DNA of 64,000 bases from DASXRC01 sp036506495 (GCA_036506495.1 DASXRQ010000104.1:1-64000); one strand, 5' to 3'. Shown: positions 16,642 to 24,803, numbered from the stretch's first letter. A program made the numbers and translations. Notes: generated by a model not told the origin, from the sequence alone.

Positions 16642-17765
16642 GTGGTGAGCGTAGAGACCGACCATTCGTGTGCCGTGCCCTCGTGCAGCCCAGCGTAGAT
16701 GCGATCCCGCAGCTCGTTCGCCTCCGCCGACGTCAGTGTCCGCACGAGGTCACGCAGCACGACACGCAGCAACACGTTCTTCTGGCCCGGCCGAACGCCC
16801 ATCCGCTCCCGCGCCGAGTGCGGCAGCGAGGCGTACGCCGTCTCGGCCAGGACGGCGATCTCCTCGACCGCGGCGGCGTCCGGCCCCAGCAGCTGCCGGA
16901 CGCGGTCGCCCAGCAGCTCTGGGTCGAGCTCCTCGTCGACGGCGACCGACAGGTCGCGGTGCGTCGCGGGCATGCGGGAGACCTCGCGGTACGCCGACAG
17001 GTCCGTCATCTGCGCGGCGATGCGCGGATCGTCGGAGCGCAGGAGACGAATATCCGGTACGCCCTTGGCGAGCATCGCGAGCCGATCCAGGCCCAGGCCC
17101 ATCGAGAGTCCGCTGGCGCCCACCGGCAGACCCGACCCGGTCAGCACCGCGGGGTGGGCGAGCCCGCACTCGCCGATCTCGACCTCCTCCCCCGCCACTC
17201 CGACGTAGATCTCCCTGCCAGCGAGGGTGTACGGGTGGGGCCCGGGCACCGTCCACCGTGGGACGCCCGGCAGCACGGCGGTGACGACGAGGTCGATCAT
17301 CTCCGCCAGATCGTCCGACGAGAGCGGTGGGCCGTCGCGGCGTACCCGCCAGAGGTCGACCTGGTGGGGCTCCCCGACGTGCCGGCGGTCGATCACGTCC
17401 CGCCGGTAGCAGATGCCGGGCACGCTGAGCAGGACGTCGGCGGCGGCGGAGTTCCAGTGCGAGAGCAGCGCCGGGATGTGGGCCGTGGTGTGCGAACGCA
17501 GCATCCGCCCGTCGCCGATGTACCGGCTGTAGCGCCGGTCGCGGGTGATCGCGTCGGGTGAATACCGCAACCGGTCGTAGTTGTCGGCGACGGTGACGAC
17601 CCGCGGGCCCGGGTGGCGGCGCACCGGAACCCCCCACGCGTCGGACAGGCCGCGCTCGAGACGGTCGACGACCAGCTGGACGGCGTGCGGCCCGGCGGAC
17701 CGATCGGTCAGGTCGCGCAGCGCGAGCGCGCGGGCGAGCTCGTCGGGAGTGATCGTGGCGGGCAT
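16638..17765 (-). CDS. Stand-alone PheRS-like protein (class II core plus anticodon-binding-like domain)
   Basis: 375 residues. Residues ~85-265 are a phenylalanyl-tRNA-synthetase alpha core. A motif-2-like CYRRDVIDRRHVGEPHQVDL and a well-kept motif 3 (GLSMGLGLDRLAMLAKGVPD) are visible. Residues ~278-375 resemble the ferredoxin-fold anticodon-binding domain normally at the end of PheRS beta (ATHRDLSVAVDEEL ... LRVVLRDLVRTLTSAEANEL). This single-chain order is that of mitochondrial PheRS, not the bacterial alpha2-beta2 enzyme. The usual pheST pair is presumably elsewhere in the genome. Function could be aminoacylation of an unusual substrate. The start ATG 17765 has GAGG upstream. The gene overlaps dinB by 4 bp. 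Confidence 0.85.
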   Translation of the reverse strand: MPATITPDELARALALRDLTDRSAGPHAVQLVVDRLERGLSDAWGVPVRRHPGPRVVTVADNYDRLRYSPDAITRDRRYSRYIGDGRMLRSHTTAHIPALLSHWNSAAADVLLSVPGICYRRDVIDRRHVGEPHQVDLWRVRRDGPPLSSDDLAEMIDLVVTAVLPGVPRWTVPGPHPYTLAGREIYVGVAGEEVEIGECGLAHPAVLTGSGLPVGASGLSMGLGLDRLAMLAKGVPDIRLLRSDDPRIAAQMTDLSAYREVSRMPATHRDLSVAVDEELDPELLGDRVRQLLGPDAAAVEEIAVLAETAYASLPHSARERMGVRPGQKNVLLRVVLRDLVRTLTSAEANELRDRIYAGLHEGTAHEWSVSTLTT

Positions 17766-17797
17766 GGCTGGACCTCGCAGTCAACGAAGGGATGGAT

Positions 17798-17923
17798 ACG
17801 ACGAAGCCCCGGCCGTGACCGGGGCGGGCGGATCCGCACCTGCGAGGTGCGCGCCACTCAGCGCGGCTAGGGCCGCCCTCCGGTCACCCGGGGGCGGGCA
17901 AATCGACGAGCCGAGCCACGCAT
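17798..17923 (-). promoter_or_regulatory. Structured 5' leader of the PheRS-like gene, possible attenuator
   Basis: Reading toward the gene, a possible 18-codon ORF (ATG 17923, stop 17867, one Phe codon) comes first. Hairpin one follows (7-bp arms CGCACCT/AGGTGCG, 17835-17851), then hairpin two (GCCCCGG/CCGGGGC, 17806-17825) followed by TTCGTCGT. The second stem plus the pyrimidine-rich tail looks like an intrinsic terminator 33 bp before the start codon. That layout fits attenuation. The leader ORF has only one Phe codon and a weak ribosome site, so classical peptide-mediated attenuation is doubtful. Confidence 0.4.
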
Positions 17924-17991
17924 ACCACCGATGATGCCTCGCTGACCGCGGCCGCCACCACCCGATTGGCCGGCCGTGGCAGGATCGGCCC

Positions 17992-18642
17992 GTGGCCACG
18001 CGGGTGTACCTGGAGGTCGGCGGCAAGAGGGTCTTCGCGTGCTCGATCGACTGGCCCGGCTGGTGCCGCTCCGGCAAGACCGAGGAGCTGGCCCTGGACG
18101 CACTGGCGGAGTATGCGTCGCGGTACGCCATCGTGGCCAAACAGGCCGGTGTCGCATTCCCCCAGGGCGCCGACGACGCGTTCGACGTGGTGGAGCGCGT
18201 GCCCGGGTCGGCGACGACAGACTTCGGCGCGCCGGGCGCGGTGCCCAAAGGCGACGCCGAGCCGATGGGGGCGGCCGAGGCGCGCCGACAGGTGCGGCTG
18301 TTGCGCGCCGCGTGGACGACCTTCGACCGGACGGCGGCCGAATCACCTGAACGGCTGCGGAAGGGACCCCGCGGCGGCGGCCGGGACCGCGACAAGATGA
18401 TCGATCACGTCCTCGGCGCGGAGTCGGCGTACGCCCGCAAGGTCGGTGTGAAACACCACCAGCCCGCCATCGACGACCGCGCGGCCATCGACGCGCTGCG
18501 AGAGGCCATCGCCGCCGTGCTCGCGCGAGCATCCGACGGTACGCCGTTGGCGCCCAACGGCTGGCCGGCCCGGTACGCGTTGCGGCGCACCGCGTGGCAC
18601 GTGCTGGACCACGCGTGGGAGATGGCCGACCGCGCGCGCTAA
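17992..18642 (+). CDS. Two-domain protein: HicB-like N-terminus and DinB-like four-helix C-terminus
   Basis: 216 residues. The first ~45 residues (VYLEVGGKRVFACSIDWPGW ... TEELALDALAEYASRY) follow the strand-strand-helix pattern of HicB-type partial RNase-H folds. From about 100 on, helices containing DKMIDHVLGAESAYARKVG and AWHVLDHAWEMADR resemble DinB/mycothiol-transferase four-helix bundles, with possible metal-binding His residues in both. There is no ribosome site; CAGGAT lies six bases before the GTG, fitting a leaderless transcript. It overlaps the convergent dodecin gene by 4 bp. The role is unknown, and the domain calls are by pattern. Confidence 0.75.
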   Translation: MATRVYLEVGGKRVFACSIDWPGWCRSGKTEELALDALAEYASRYAIVAKQAGVAFPQGADDAFDVVERVPGSATTDFGAPGAVPKGDAEPMGAAEARRQVRLLRAAWTTFDRTAAESPERLRKGPRGGGRDRDKMIDHVLGAESAYARKVGVKHHQPAIDDRAAIDALREAIAAVLARASDGTPLAPNGWPARYALRRTAWHVLDHAWEMADRAR

Positions 18643-18857
18643 GCCGACCCGTGGTCCTCCAGTCGGAAGCCGACCTTGAGGGTTACCTGGAAGTGCCCAA
18701 TCTCGCCGTCCACCAGGTGGCCGCGTACCTCGGTCACCTGGAACCAGTCCAGGTACCGCAGTGTCTGGCGGGCCCGCGCGATCGCGTTGCGGATGGCCTG
18801 GTCGGTCGACTCGGCCGAAGAGCCGACGATCTCGGTGACCCGGTAGGTGTGGTCCAT
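18639..18857 (-). CDS. Dodecin
   Basis: 72 residues, the usual length. Dodecins assemble into 12-mers that bind flavins or CoA and buffer free flavin. The sequence MDHTYRVTEIVGSSAESTDQ, then AIARARQTLRYLDWFQVTEV and GHFQVTLKVGFRLED, is typical. It includes the conserved Trp that stacks on flavin. The true ATG at 18857 lies deep inside a much longer open frame that is otherwise a shadow of the neighbouring exchanger gene. Confidence 0.94.
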   Translation of the reverse strand: MDHTYRVTEIVGSSAESTDQAIRNAIARARQTLRYLDWFQVTEVRGHLVDGEIGHFQVTLKVGFRLEDHGSA

Positions 18858-18863
18858 GCCGCC

Positions 18864-18869
18864 ATTCTG
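18864..18869 (-). promoter_or_regulatory. Putative leaderless -10 of the dodecin gene
   Basis: CAGAAT on the minus strand is exactly six bases before the dodecin ATG. No Shine-Dalgarno sequence is present. Confidence 0.4.
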
Positions 18870-18901
18870 GCCCGCGCCGTAGACCTCCGGTGGCGCCCGC
18901 G

Positions 18902-19846
18902 CTAGAGCAGCATCGGAAGTGTCAACAGGTACGCCGTGAGCAGCACGCCGCCCTCGCCGCGACCGACCCGGCGACCACGAAACAGCAGCGCCCAGGCGAG
19001 CAGCGCGACGAGGACCATCGCGGCCACGGTACCGGCGTCGATGCGCACCGCCCGGGTCGAGCGGGCGGCGAACCCGACCACCGCACCGCCGGCCAGGCTG
19101 TTGAACAGGTTGCAGCCAAGCAGGTTGCCCACCAGCAGGTCGCCCTCTCCCCGCCGCTGCGCCTGCACGCACGTGACGAGCTGGGGCAGCGATGTTCCGA
19201 CCGCCACGAGCGTGGCGCCGACGACGACCTGGGGTACGCCCATCCGCACGCCCAGCTCGCCAGCGTTGTCGACGAGCAGCTGCGCGCCGGCGAAGGTGCC
19301 GGCGAGCCCCAGGGCCGTCCGGACCCCCTCCCGGACCGGTTTCGGTCGCGGGCCACCCTCGAGGAACTCGGCGACCTCGCTGGGCAGAGCCCGGTCGGGG
19401 ATCTCGCGGGCCAGCCGCATCAGCATCGCGACCACGCCGACGGCGACGACCGCAAGCAGCAGGCCGGCGAGCGGGCCGAGGCGCCACGCGGCGATCACGC
19501 CGAACAGCGCGACCGCGCTGACGGCCAGGAGCGCCTCGTGGCGAACCACCGAGGAGCGCAGGACGACCGGCGCCACGAACGCCGTGACCCCCAGGATCAG
19601 GGTCAGGCCGATGATGTTCGACCCGATCAGGCTGCCGGCGGCCAGCTCGACGTCGCCCTCGGCTGCGGCGACTCCGGCGACAAGGAACCCCGGGGCGCTG
19701 GTGCCCAGTCCGATCACGACGACGCCGACGACGGCGGGTGCCACCCGGAGCTGGGCCGCGATGCGGCCGGCGCCGATGATGAGGTGATCCGCGCTCACCG
19801 TCACCAGGGCCACGCCGGCGACCGCCAGCCCGATGAGAACCCACAC
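18902..19846 (-). CDS. Na+/Ca2+ exchanger family protein (YrbG/CaxA-like)
   Basis: 314 residues with about ten helices in two inverted halves. Both alpha-repeats that bind the ions are clear: GTSAPGFLVAGVAAAEGD followed by GSLIGSNI, and GTSLPQLVTCVQAQRRGEGD followed by GNLLGCNLFN. In the second repeat the usual Pro-Glu is Pro-Gln, which may alter ion preference. The central loop is acidic. It is an inner-membrane antiporter that exports Ca2+ or another cation. The GTG start at 19846 is preceded by TACGGT at the leaderless distance. Confidence 0.92.
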   Translation of the reverse strand: MWVLIGLAVAGVALVTVSADHLIIGAGRIAAQLRVAPAVVGVVVIGLGTSAPGFLVAGVAAAEGDVELAAGSLIGSNIIGLTLILGVTAFVAPVVLRSSVVRHEALLAVSAVALFGVIAAWRLGPLAGLLLAVVAVGVVAMLMRLAREIPDRALPSEVAEFLEGGPRPKPVREGVRTALGLAGTFAGAQLLVDNAGELGVRMGVPQVVVGATLVAVGTSLPQLVTCVQAQRRGEGDLLVGNLLGCNLFNSLAGGAVVGFAARSTRAVRIDAGTVAAMVLVALLAWALLFRGRRVGRGEGGVLLTAYLLTLPMLL

Positions 19847-19852
19847 TCGCGT

Positions 19853-19858
19853 ACCGTA
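19853..19858 (-). promoter_or_regulatory. Putative leaderless -10 of the cation exchanger gene
   Basis: TACGGT on the minus strand fits TANNNT and lies exactly six bases before the GTG start. No ribosome binding site is visible. Confidence 0.5.
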
Positions 19859-19897
19859 GCGACATCACGACGCGGTGGGCATGAGCCGCTTAGGCCG

Positions 19898-20401
19898 TTA
19901 GAAGGTGCGGGCGCGGACGTCCGAGGACGCGCGATGCTGCGGGGCCGGCTGGCTGGGCCGGACGTGGGCGGGCATGAACAGGACGTACGCGATGCCGAGG
20001 ATCAGCCCGTAGATGAGGTGCCCGGCCAGGCTCTGCCAAGCGGTGGTGTTGATGACGAACAACCCCCACCCCAGCCGCAACGGCATGAGTGTCAGACCGC
20101 CGAGAACCCACCAGATCGCGCCGTACATCAGTCCGAGCACCGCCGACGCCGCCAGTGCCTCGGCCATGAAGCCGAAGATGACGGCGTACGTGGCCCCGAC
20201 GAACGCGGCGATCGCCACGTGCACGCACCAGCCCACAAACAGCGAGTCCCCCTCGGCGAGTTTGGCGACGGTGGGCAGCCAGCCCAGCCACTGCATGATC
20301 AGGCCGAACGCGACGCCGCCGGTCAGGCCGCCGAGTACCCCGCCCCCCACGCGGCACGCGAGGCCCATACCCACCTTGCCGTGGCCTTCTGTCACCGCCA
20401 T
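19898..20401 (-). CDS. Polytopic membrane protein, uncharacterised
   Basis: 167 residues from ATG 20401, with four predicted helices (about 20-42, 57-80, 84-108 and 115-140) and a hydrophilic, Pro/Gln-rich tail. It resembles YagU-like small membrane proteins in helix pattern only. The start has GAGGGGG nine bases upstream. An ATG 87 bp earlier would add a Pro/Ala-rich tail and cannot be excluded. It lies divergently from the large c-di-GMP enzyme, with ~200 bp between them. Confidence 0.75.
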   Translation of the reverse strand: MAVTEGHGKVGMGLACRVGGGVLGGLTGGVAFGLIMQWLGWLPTVAKLAEGDSLFVGWCVHVAIAAFVGATYAVIFGFMAEALAASAVLGLMYGAIWWVLGGLTLMPLRLGWGLFVINTTAWQSLAGHLIYGLILGIAYVLFMPAHVRPSQPAPQHRASSDVRARTF

Positions 20402-20605
20402 GATTCGGTTCCCCCTCGTCGGTGGTAGCGCCCCGACCGGCACCGTGGGCGCCGCATCGGAACTACCGATCGATTCGACGTACGCCATTCGAGAAACGGT
20501 TCAACGGCGCGCGGACGGTTCGATCCAATAGTCGTGGAAATATAGGCAATAGCCGCAATTCATCCGAGCGGCGCCGCCGACACCCTCGCGTACGGAGGGA
20601 GGATC

Positions 20606-23600
20606 ATGTCGCGTCGTACCCTAATGGCCGGTTACGCGGCGTGGTGGGTGGCGCTGGCCGTCGCGTACTACACCCGGCCCGGCTCGCAGGTGTGGCTGTG
20701 GGCGATCGTCGGCGCGACGGGCGCCGCCGCGGTGGCGGCGGGTGTTTGGATCAACCGCCCACGGAACCCGCGGCCCTGGGTGCTGATCTCGATCGCCTTG
20801 TTCCTCTTCACTGTGAGCGACACGTGGGGCATGTGGCTCACCGCGAGGTACGGGATCGGCAACCGGCCATTCGTCTCGGCCACGATTGTCGACCTGCTCT
20901 ACCTGGCCATGTTTCTGGTGCTGACCAGCGGGCTCTACCTGCTCGCTCGGACCCGCTCGCCGGGCCAGGATCGGGCGAGCTTGCTGGACGCGATCACGCT
21001 CACGGTGGGTGTCGGTCTGCTCTCCTGGATCTACTTGATCTATCCGCGGGTAGCGGTGGACCTCACCCCGACCGAGAGGATCACTTCGGTCGCGTACCCA
21101 TTGGGTGATCTTTTGATCTTGGCACTGGTCGCCCGGGTGGTCACCGCGGCGCCGTGGACGCCGACGGTCATCCTGCTCGCGATCGGCGGCGCCGGGCTGT
21201 TCGCCGGCGACATGATCTACACCATCGCCAAGCTGAACGGGAACTGGCAGAACGGAGGTCCGCTGGACCTGACCTGGATGATCTTCTACGGGACCTGGGG
21301 CGCGGCCGCCCTGCACCCGTCGAGGGCGCTGCTGACGGAGCCGCGGGTCGCCCGGCCGAGCAAGCTGTCCGCGCGCCGCCTCGTGCTGCTGACGCTCTCC
21401 TCGCTGGTCGCGCCCGTGGTGCTATTCGTGCAGGCGTTGGAGGGCCCCGTCAGCGATGGCGACGTCATCGCGATCGCCTCGGCGGTGATGTTCGTGCTCG
21501 TGCTGACCCGGCTGTACGACGCGATGGGTAGCCACCGCCGAGCCCTCGGCCGGGAGCGGGGACTGCGGGAGGCCGGAGCGTCACTGGTCGCCGCCACCGA
21601 CCGACACCAGGTGACCGCGGCCATCCAGGGCGCGATGGTCCGCCTGCTGCCGCCCGACACCCGGCACCGGATCATCCTGACCGAGGCGCGGATCGGGCCA
21701 TACGTCGTCCCCGTTCCGGCGGCCGGCGGGGCGACCGCGAGCAGCTTCGGCGCGCCGGCCAGCGTGGCCCCCGACGGTGCGGGCCCGGACGGGTCGGCGA
21801 CTGCTGGCGCGCACCCCGCCGAGCTCTGGTACACCCGCGACCTGCCCGCGGAGCACGCGCGGCAGCTCGCGGACTTCGAGGTCGCGCTGCGCAGCCAGCT
21901 GACCCTCGGCGGCCAGGCGGATGGCGCCGCACAAGGCGGAGTGCTGCTCATCGCGGCGGATGCTGGGGTGCTCATCACGCTGCAGGACGCGGTCAACGTA
22001 CTCGTCGTCCAGGCGGCGCTTGCGCTCGAGCGGATCCGGCTCAACGATGAGATCAACCGCCGCAACAGCGAGGCGTACTTCCGCACGCTCGTGCTCAATA
22101 CCGCCGATGTCATCCTGATCATCGACGACGAGAATCGGATCCGGTACGCCAGCCCGTCCGCCGAGGAGGTCTTTGGCGAGCCGGACCTGACCGGCCGGCA
22201 CCTGCTCGACCTCGTCGACCCGGCGGCGCGCTCCGCGGTCGAGCGACAGCTCGCCCGCGTGCGCGCCGGTACGCCGGTGAAGGACATCGACTGGGCTGTG
22301 ATCGGCGCGGGCGGCATCCGGGCGCAGGCCGAGGTGTCCTGCCGGGACCTGCGCGCCGACCCGACCGTGCGCGGACTGGTGATCACGCTCCGCGATGTCA
22401 CCGAGCGTCGGCGCCTCGAGGCCGAGCTGATGTACCGCGCGTATCACGACGACCTGACCGGCCTGGTCAACCGGACCTTGTTCACCGACCGGGTCACCCA
22501 GGCGGTTCGGCGCAGCCGCCGCAGTGGCGCCGTCGCGGGCGTGCTCTTCCTCGATCTGGACGACTTCAAGGTCGTCAACGACACGCTGGGCCACGCGGCC
22601 GGCGATGACCTGTTGGTCGCCGCGGCCGCGCGGCTGGCCGGGGTGCTGCGCCCGGAAGACACCGCGGCGCGGCTCGGCGGCGACGAGTTCGCGGCTCTGA
22701 TCGAGGACGCACACGACCCGGTGGCGATCGAGCTGATCGCGGAACGCATCGTCGCGGCGCTCTCCGCGCCCTTCACGATCGACGACCATGTCGTGAACGG
22801 CGCGGTGAGCGTCGGAATCGCGACGACCCTCGACGCCGACGACACCGACGAGCTGCTCAAGCAGGCCGACCTGGCCCTGTACGTGGCGAAGGGGGCGGGC
22901 AAGGGCCGCTGGCGCCGCTACCAGCGGGCGCTGCACGCCGTGCTCGTGGAGAAGTTGCAGTTGCGCAGCGAGCTCGACCAGGCCGTCGCGACGGACGCGT
23001 TCAGCCTCCGGTACCAGCCGATCGTCGGACTCGTCGGCGGCGACACCGTCGGTTTCGAGGCGCTGCTCCGCTGGGATCACCCGACCCGCGGTCCGTTGCT
23101 GCCGGGCGAGTTCATCGACGTCGCCGAGGAGACCGGGCTGATCGTGCCGATCGGCAACGTCGTGCTCGAGAACGCCGTGGCGTCCGCCGTCGAGTGGCAG
23201 CGGCAGATGACGGCGGCCGCCCCGTACGTGAGCATCAACGTCTCGGCACGGCAGTTCCGCACCCCCGGGTTCGTCGACGCGGTATGCCGGCAGTTGCGCA
23301 CCGGCCTGCCCGAGGGTCAGCTGATGCTCGAGATCACCGAGAGCCTGCTCCTGCGCGAGGACGAGCAGATCTGGGCCGACCTCGCCGAGCTGCGGGAGGC
23401 CGGCGTACGCGTGGCGATCGACGACTTCGGCACGGGCTACTCGTCGTTGAGCTACCTCCGTCAGGTGCCGCTGGACGTCGTGAAGATCGATCGCTCGTTC
23501 ATCGACACGATCTCGTCGTCGCCGCAGCAACGTGCGCTCGTCGAGGGCATCGTCCAGCTCGCACACACCCTGGGGCTGGACGTCATCGCGGAGGGCATCG

Positions 23601-23728
23601 AGTCGCCGGCGGAACGGGCGATCCTGGTCGCCATCGGCTGCCCGTACGGGCAGGGCCACCTGTTCGCCGAGCCGCTCACTCGGGGCGAGGCCAGCCGTTG
23701 GCTGCTCGCCGAGCGCACGGCCGCCTAG
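20606..23728 (+). CDS. Membrane-bound PAS-GGDEF-EAL c-di-GMP enzyme
   Basis: 1040 residues. Nine or so N-terminal helices (to about 300) lead to a soluble linker, a PAS domain (~490-600, ILIIDDENRIRYASPSAEEV), a GGDEF domain and an EAL domain. The diguanylate cyclase site is intact (RLGGDEF, GGDEF at 691-695). An inhibitory I-site (RPED) lies five residues before it. The phosphodiesterase residues are also intact: EALLRW (Glu818), EITES, IDDFGTGYSS, KIDRSF, EGIES and QGHLFAEP. Both activities are therefore possible. The ATG at 20606 has GGAGGGAGG upstream. It probably responds to a signal through the membrane or PAS part. Confidence 0.96.
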   Translation: MSRRTLMAGYAAWWVALAVAYYTRPGSQVWLWAIVGATGAAAVAAGVWINRPRNPRPWVLISIALFLFTVSDTWGMWLTARYGIGNRPFVSATIVDLLYLAMFLVLTSGLYLLARTRSPGQDRASLLDAITLTVGVGLLSWIYLIYPRVAVDLTPTERITSVAYPLGDLLILALVARVVTAAPWTPTVILLAIGGAGLFAGDMIYTIAKLNGNWQNGGPLDLTWMIFYGTWGAAALHPSRALLTEPRVARPSKLSARRLVLLTLSSLVAPVVLFVQALEGPVSDGDVIAIASAVMFVLVLTRLYDAMGSHRRALGRERGLREAGASLVAATDRHQVTAAIQGAMVRLLPPDTRHRIILTEARIGPYVVPVPAAGGATASSFGAPASVAPDGAGPDGSATAGAHPAELWYTRDLPAEHARQLADFEVALRSQLTLGGQADGAAQGGVLLIAADAGVLITLQDAVNVLVVQAALALERIRLNDEINRRNSEAYFRTLVLNTADVILIIDDENRIRYASPSAEEVFGEPDLTGRHLLDLVDPAARSAVERQLARVRAGTPVKDIDWAVIGAGGIRAQAEVSCRDLRADPTVRGLVITLRDVTERRRLEAELMYRAYHDDLTGLVNRTLFTDRVTQAVRRSRRSGAVAGVLFLDLDDFKVVNDTLGHAAGDDLLVAAAARLAGVLRPEDTAARLGGDEFAALIEDAHDPVAIELIAERIVAALSAPFTIDDHVVNGAVSVGIATTLDADDTDELLKQADLALYVAKGAGKGRWRRYQRALHAVLVEKLQLRSELDQAVATDAFSLRYQPIVGLVGGDTVGFEALLRWDHPTRGPLLPGEFIDVAEETGLIVPIGNVVLENAVASAVEWQRQMTAAAPYVSINVSARQFRTPGFVDAVCRQLRTGLPEGQLMLEITESLLLREDEQIWADLAELREAGVRVAIDDFGTGYSSLSYLRQVPLDVVKIDRSFIDTISSSPQQRALVEGIVQLAHTLGLDVIAEGIESPAERAILVAIGCPYGQGHLFAEPLTRGEASRWLLAERTAA

Positions 23729-23742
23729 GCGCCGAGTGGCAT

Positions 23743-24084
23743 CTAGCCGCCGAGATGCTCGACGGCCACCCGCTTGGGGACCACCATGCGCCAGGCGTCG
23801 GTGACCAGCTCGCGCATCTCGGTCTCGTCGAGCGCGGCGAGCCACGCCTCGACCCAGTGGTAGCGCAGGTCGGCCGGGCGCGGCATGAAGAACTTGTCCG
23901 GCTCGGCCGCGACCAGCGCGGCCCGCTCCGCCTTCGGGAACCCGAAGCCCATCGACCGTTCGTCCCGCGAGAACGCGATATAGACCAGCCGGCCCACCCG
24001 GAACTTGATCCGGTCGCGGATCAGATGCTCCTCCGTGCGCGGCAGCGCCAGCGCGACTCTGCGTACATCATCGACGGTGACCAT
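23743..24084 (-). CDS. MmcQ/YjbR family protein
   Basis: 113 residues. The CyaY-like fold family signature is visible: DVRRVALALPRTEEH, then FRVGRLVYIAF, VAAEPDKFF and WVEAWLAALDETEMRELVTDAWRM (split here to show the blocks). Proteins of this family are small and often called DNA-binding, although evidence is thin. It shares a short divergent promoter region with the next gene; the only candidate -10 elements of both lie in one 10-bp palindrome. Confidence 0.9.
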   Translation of the reverse strand: MVTVDDVRRVALALPRTEEHLIRDRIKFRVGRLVYIAFSRDERSMGFGFPKAERAALVAAEPDKFFMPRPADLRYHWVEAWLAALDETEMRELVTDAWRMVVPKRVAVEHLGG

Positions 24085-24091
24085 GCCCAGC

Positions 24092-24101
24092 AGCCTAGGC
24101 T
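24092..24101. promoter_or_regulatory. Palindrome carrying both divergent leaderless -10 elements
   Basis: AGCCTAGGCT is a perfect palindrome in the 23-bp gap between two divergent genes. Read on the plus strand, TAGGCT (24096-24101) is six bases before the GTG at 24108. Read on the minus strand, TAGGCT (24097-24092) is seven bases before the ATG at 24084. Neither gene has a Shine-Dalgarno site. Confidence 0.5.
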
Positions 24102-24107
24102 CGGGGT

Positions 24108-24746
24108 GTGACCTGGCTGGACGTCGTGGGCTGGGCGGGCTCGGCGCTGCTGGTCTGGTCGCTGCTGCAGACCCGGATCCTGCGCCTGCGCCTGCTCAAC
24201 CTCGTCGGCTGCCTGGTGCTGATCTTCTTCAACGGCGCGCTGCGGGTGTGGCCCATGGTCGGGCTGAACGTCGTGCTGGCCATCATCAACGTCGTCTACC
24301 TGCGCAGGCTGTGGAAGACGCGGCACGACGACCGCGCGTACGCCGTCGTGGAGGTCGCCACCGACGACGAGTACCTCGCGCACGTGCTGCACGTACACCG
24401 CGCCGAGATCGCCCGGTTCAACCCCGCCTTCGAGTGGGACGGCGGCGGATCGGACCGGTCGGCCTTTCTGGTGGTACGCGGGGACGAGACCGTCGGCGTC
24501 GTGGTGGTGCGGCCGTTCGGTGACGGCGTCGCGCAGGTGGAGCTGGACTACGTGACCAAGCGGTTCCGCGACTTCACTCCCGGCGAGTTCGTGTACCGGC
24601 GCAGCCAGTGGTTCACCGACCGGGGCTTCCGGCGCGTGGTGTCACCACCGGGCATGGTGGCGCCGTACTACGAACACCTCGGCTTCCGGCGCGAGGGCGA
24701 TACCTACGTGCTCGACCTGACCCAACCCGACGTCAGCCGCCGCTGA
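24108..24746 (+). CDS. YgjV-like membrane domain fused to a GNAT-like acetyltransferase domain
   Basis: 212 residues. Residues 1-70 hold three hydrophobic segments matching the YgjV/SWEET-like small membrane protein pattern (DVVGWAGSALLVWSLLQTRI ... NLVGCLVLIFFNGALRVWPM). Residues ~80-205 resemble a GNAT fold: FLVVRGDETVGVVVVRPFGD strands, and a C-terminal YYEHLGFRREGDTYVLDL that is typical of acetyltransferase ends. The usual R/Q-x-x-G-x-G/A acetyl-CoA loop is not clear, so catalysis is uncertain. The domain fusion itself is unusual. Confidence 0.82.
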   Translation: MTWLDVVGWAGSALLVWSLLQTRILRLRLLNLVGCLVLIFFNGALRVWPMVGLNVVLAIINVVYLRRLWKTRHDDRAYAVVEVATDDEYLAHVLHVHRAEIARFNPAFEWDGGGSDRSAFLVVRGDETVGVVVVRPFGDGVAQVELDYVTKRFRDFTPGEFVYRRSQWFTDRGFRRVVSPPGMVAPYYEHLGFRREGDTYVLDLTQPDVSRR

Positions 24747-24803
24747 CCGGGCTCGCATCGAAAATCGGTCGCGGGACGCCGGCCGACGGCGTTTCCTGGT
24801 CTG

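Noticed and set aside
17613..17870. Frame ending RIRTCEVRATQRG, similar in look to readings through tRNA antisense strands
   Set aside because: I examined it for a tRNA or tRNA remnant in the leader, but the T-loop consensus TTCGAAT is absent and no cloverleaf can be drawn.
18890..20428. 512-codon plus-strand frame over the exchanger gene
   Set aside because: His/Arg/Asp-rich shadow; the minus strand encodes a protein with both exchanger alpha-repeats.
21581..23845. 754-codon minus-strand frame over the GGDEF-EAL gene
   Set aside because: No motif, Arg-rich; the plus strand has complete PAS, GGDEF and EAL signatures.
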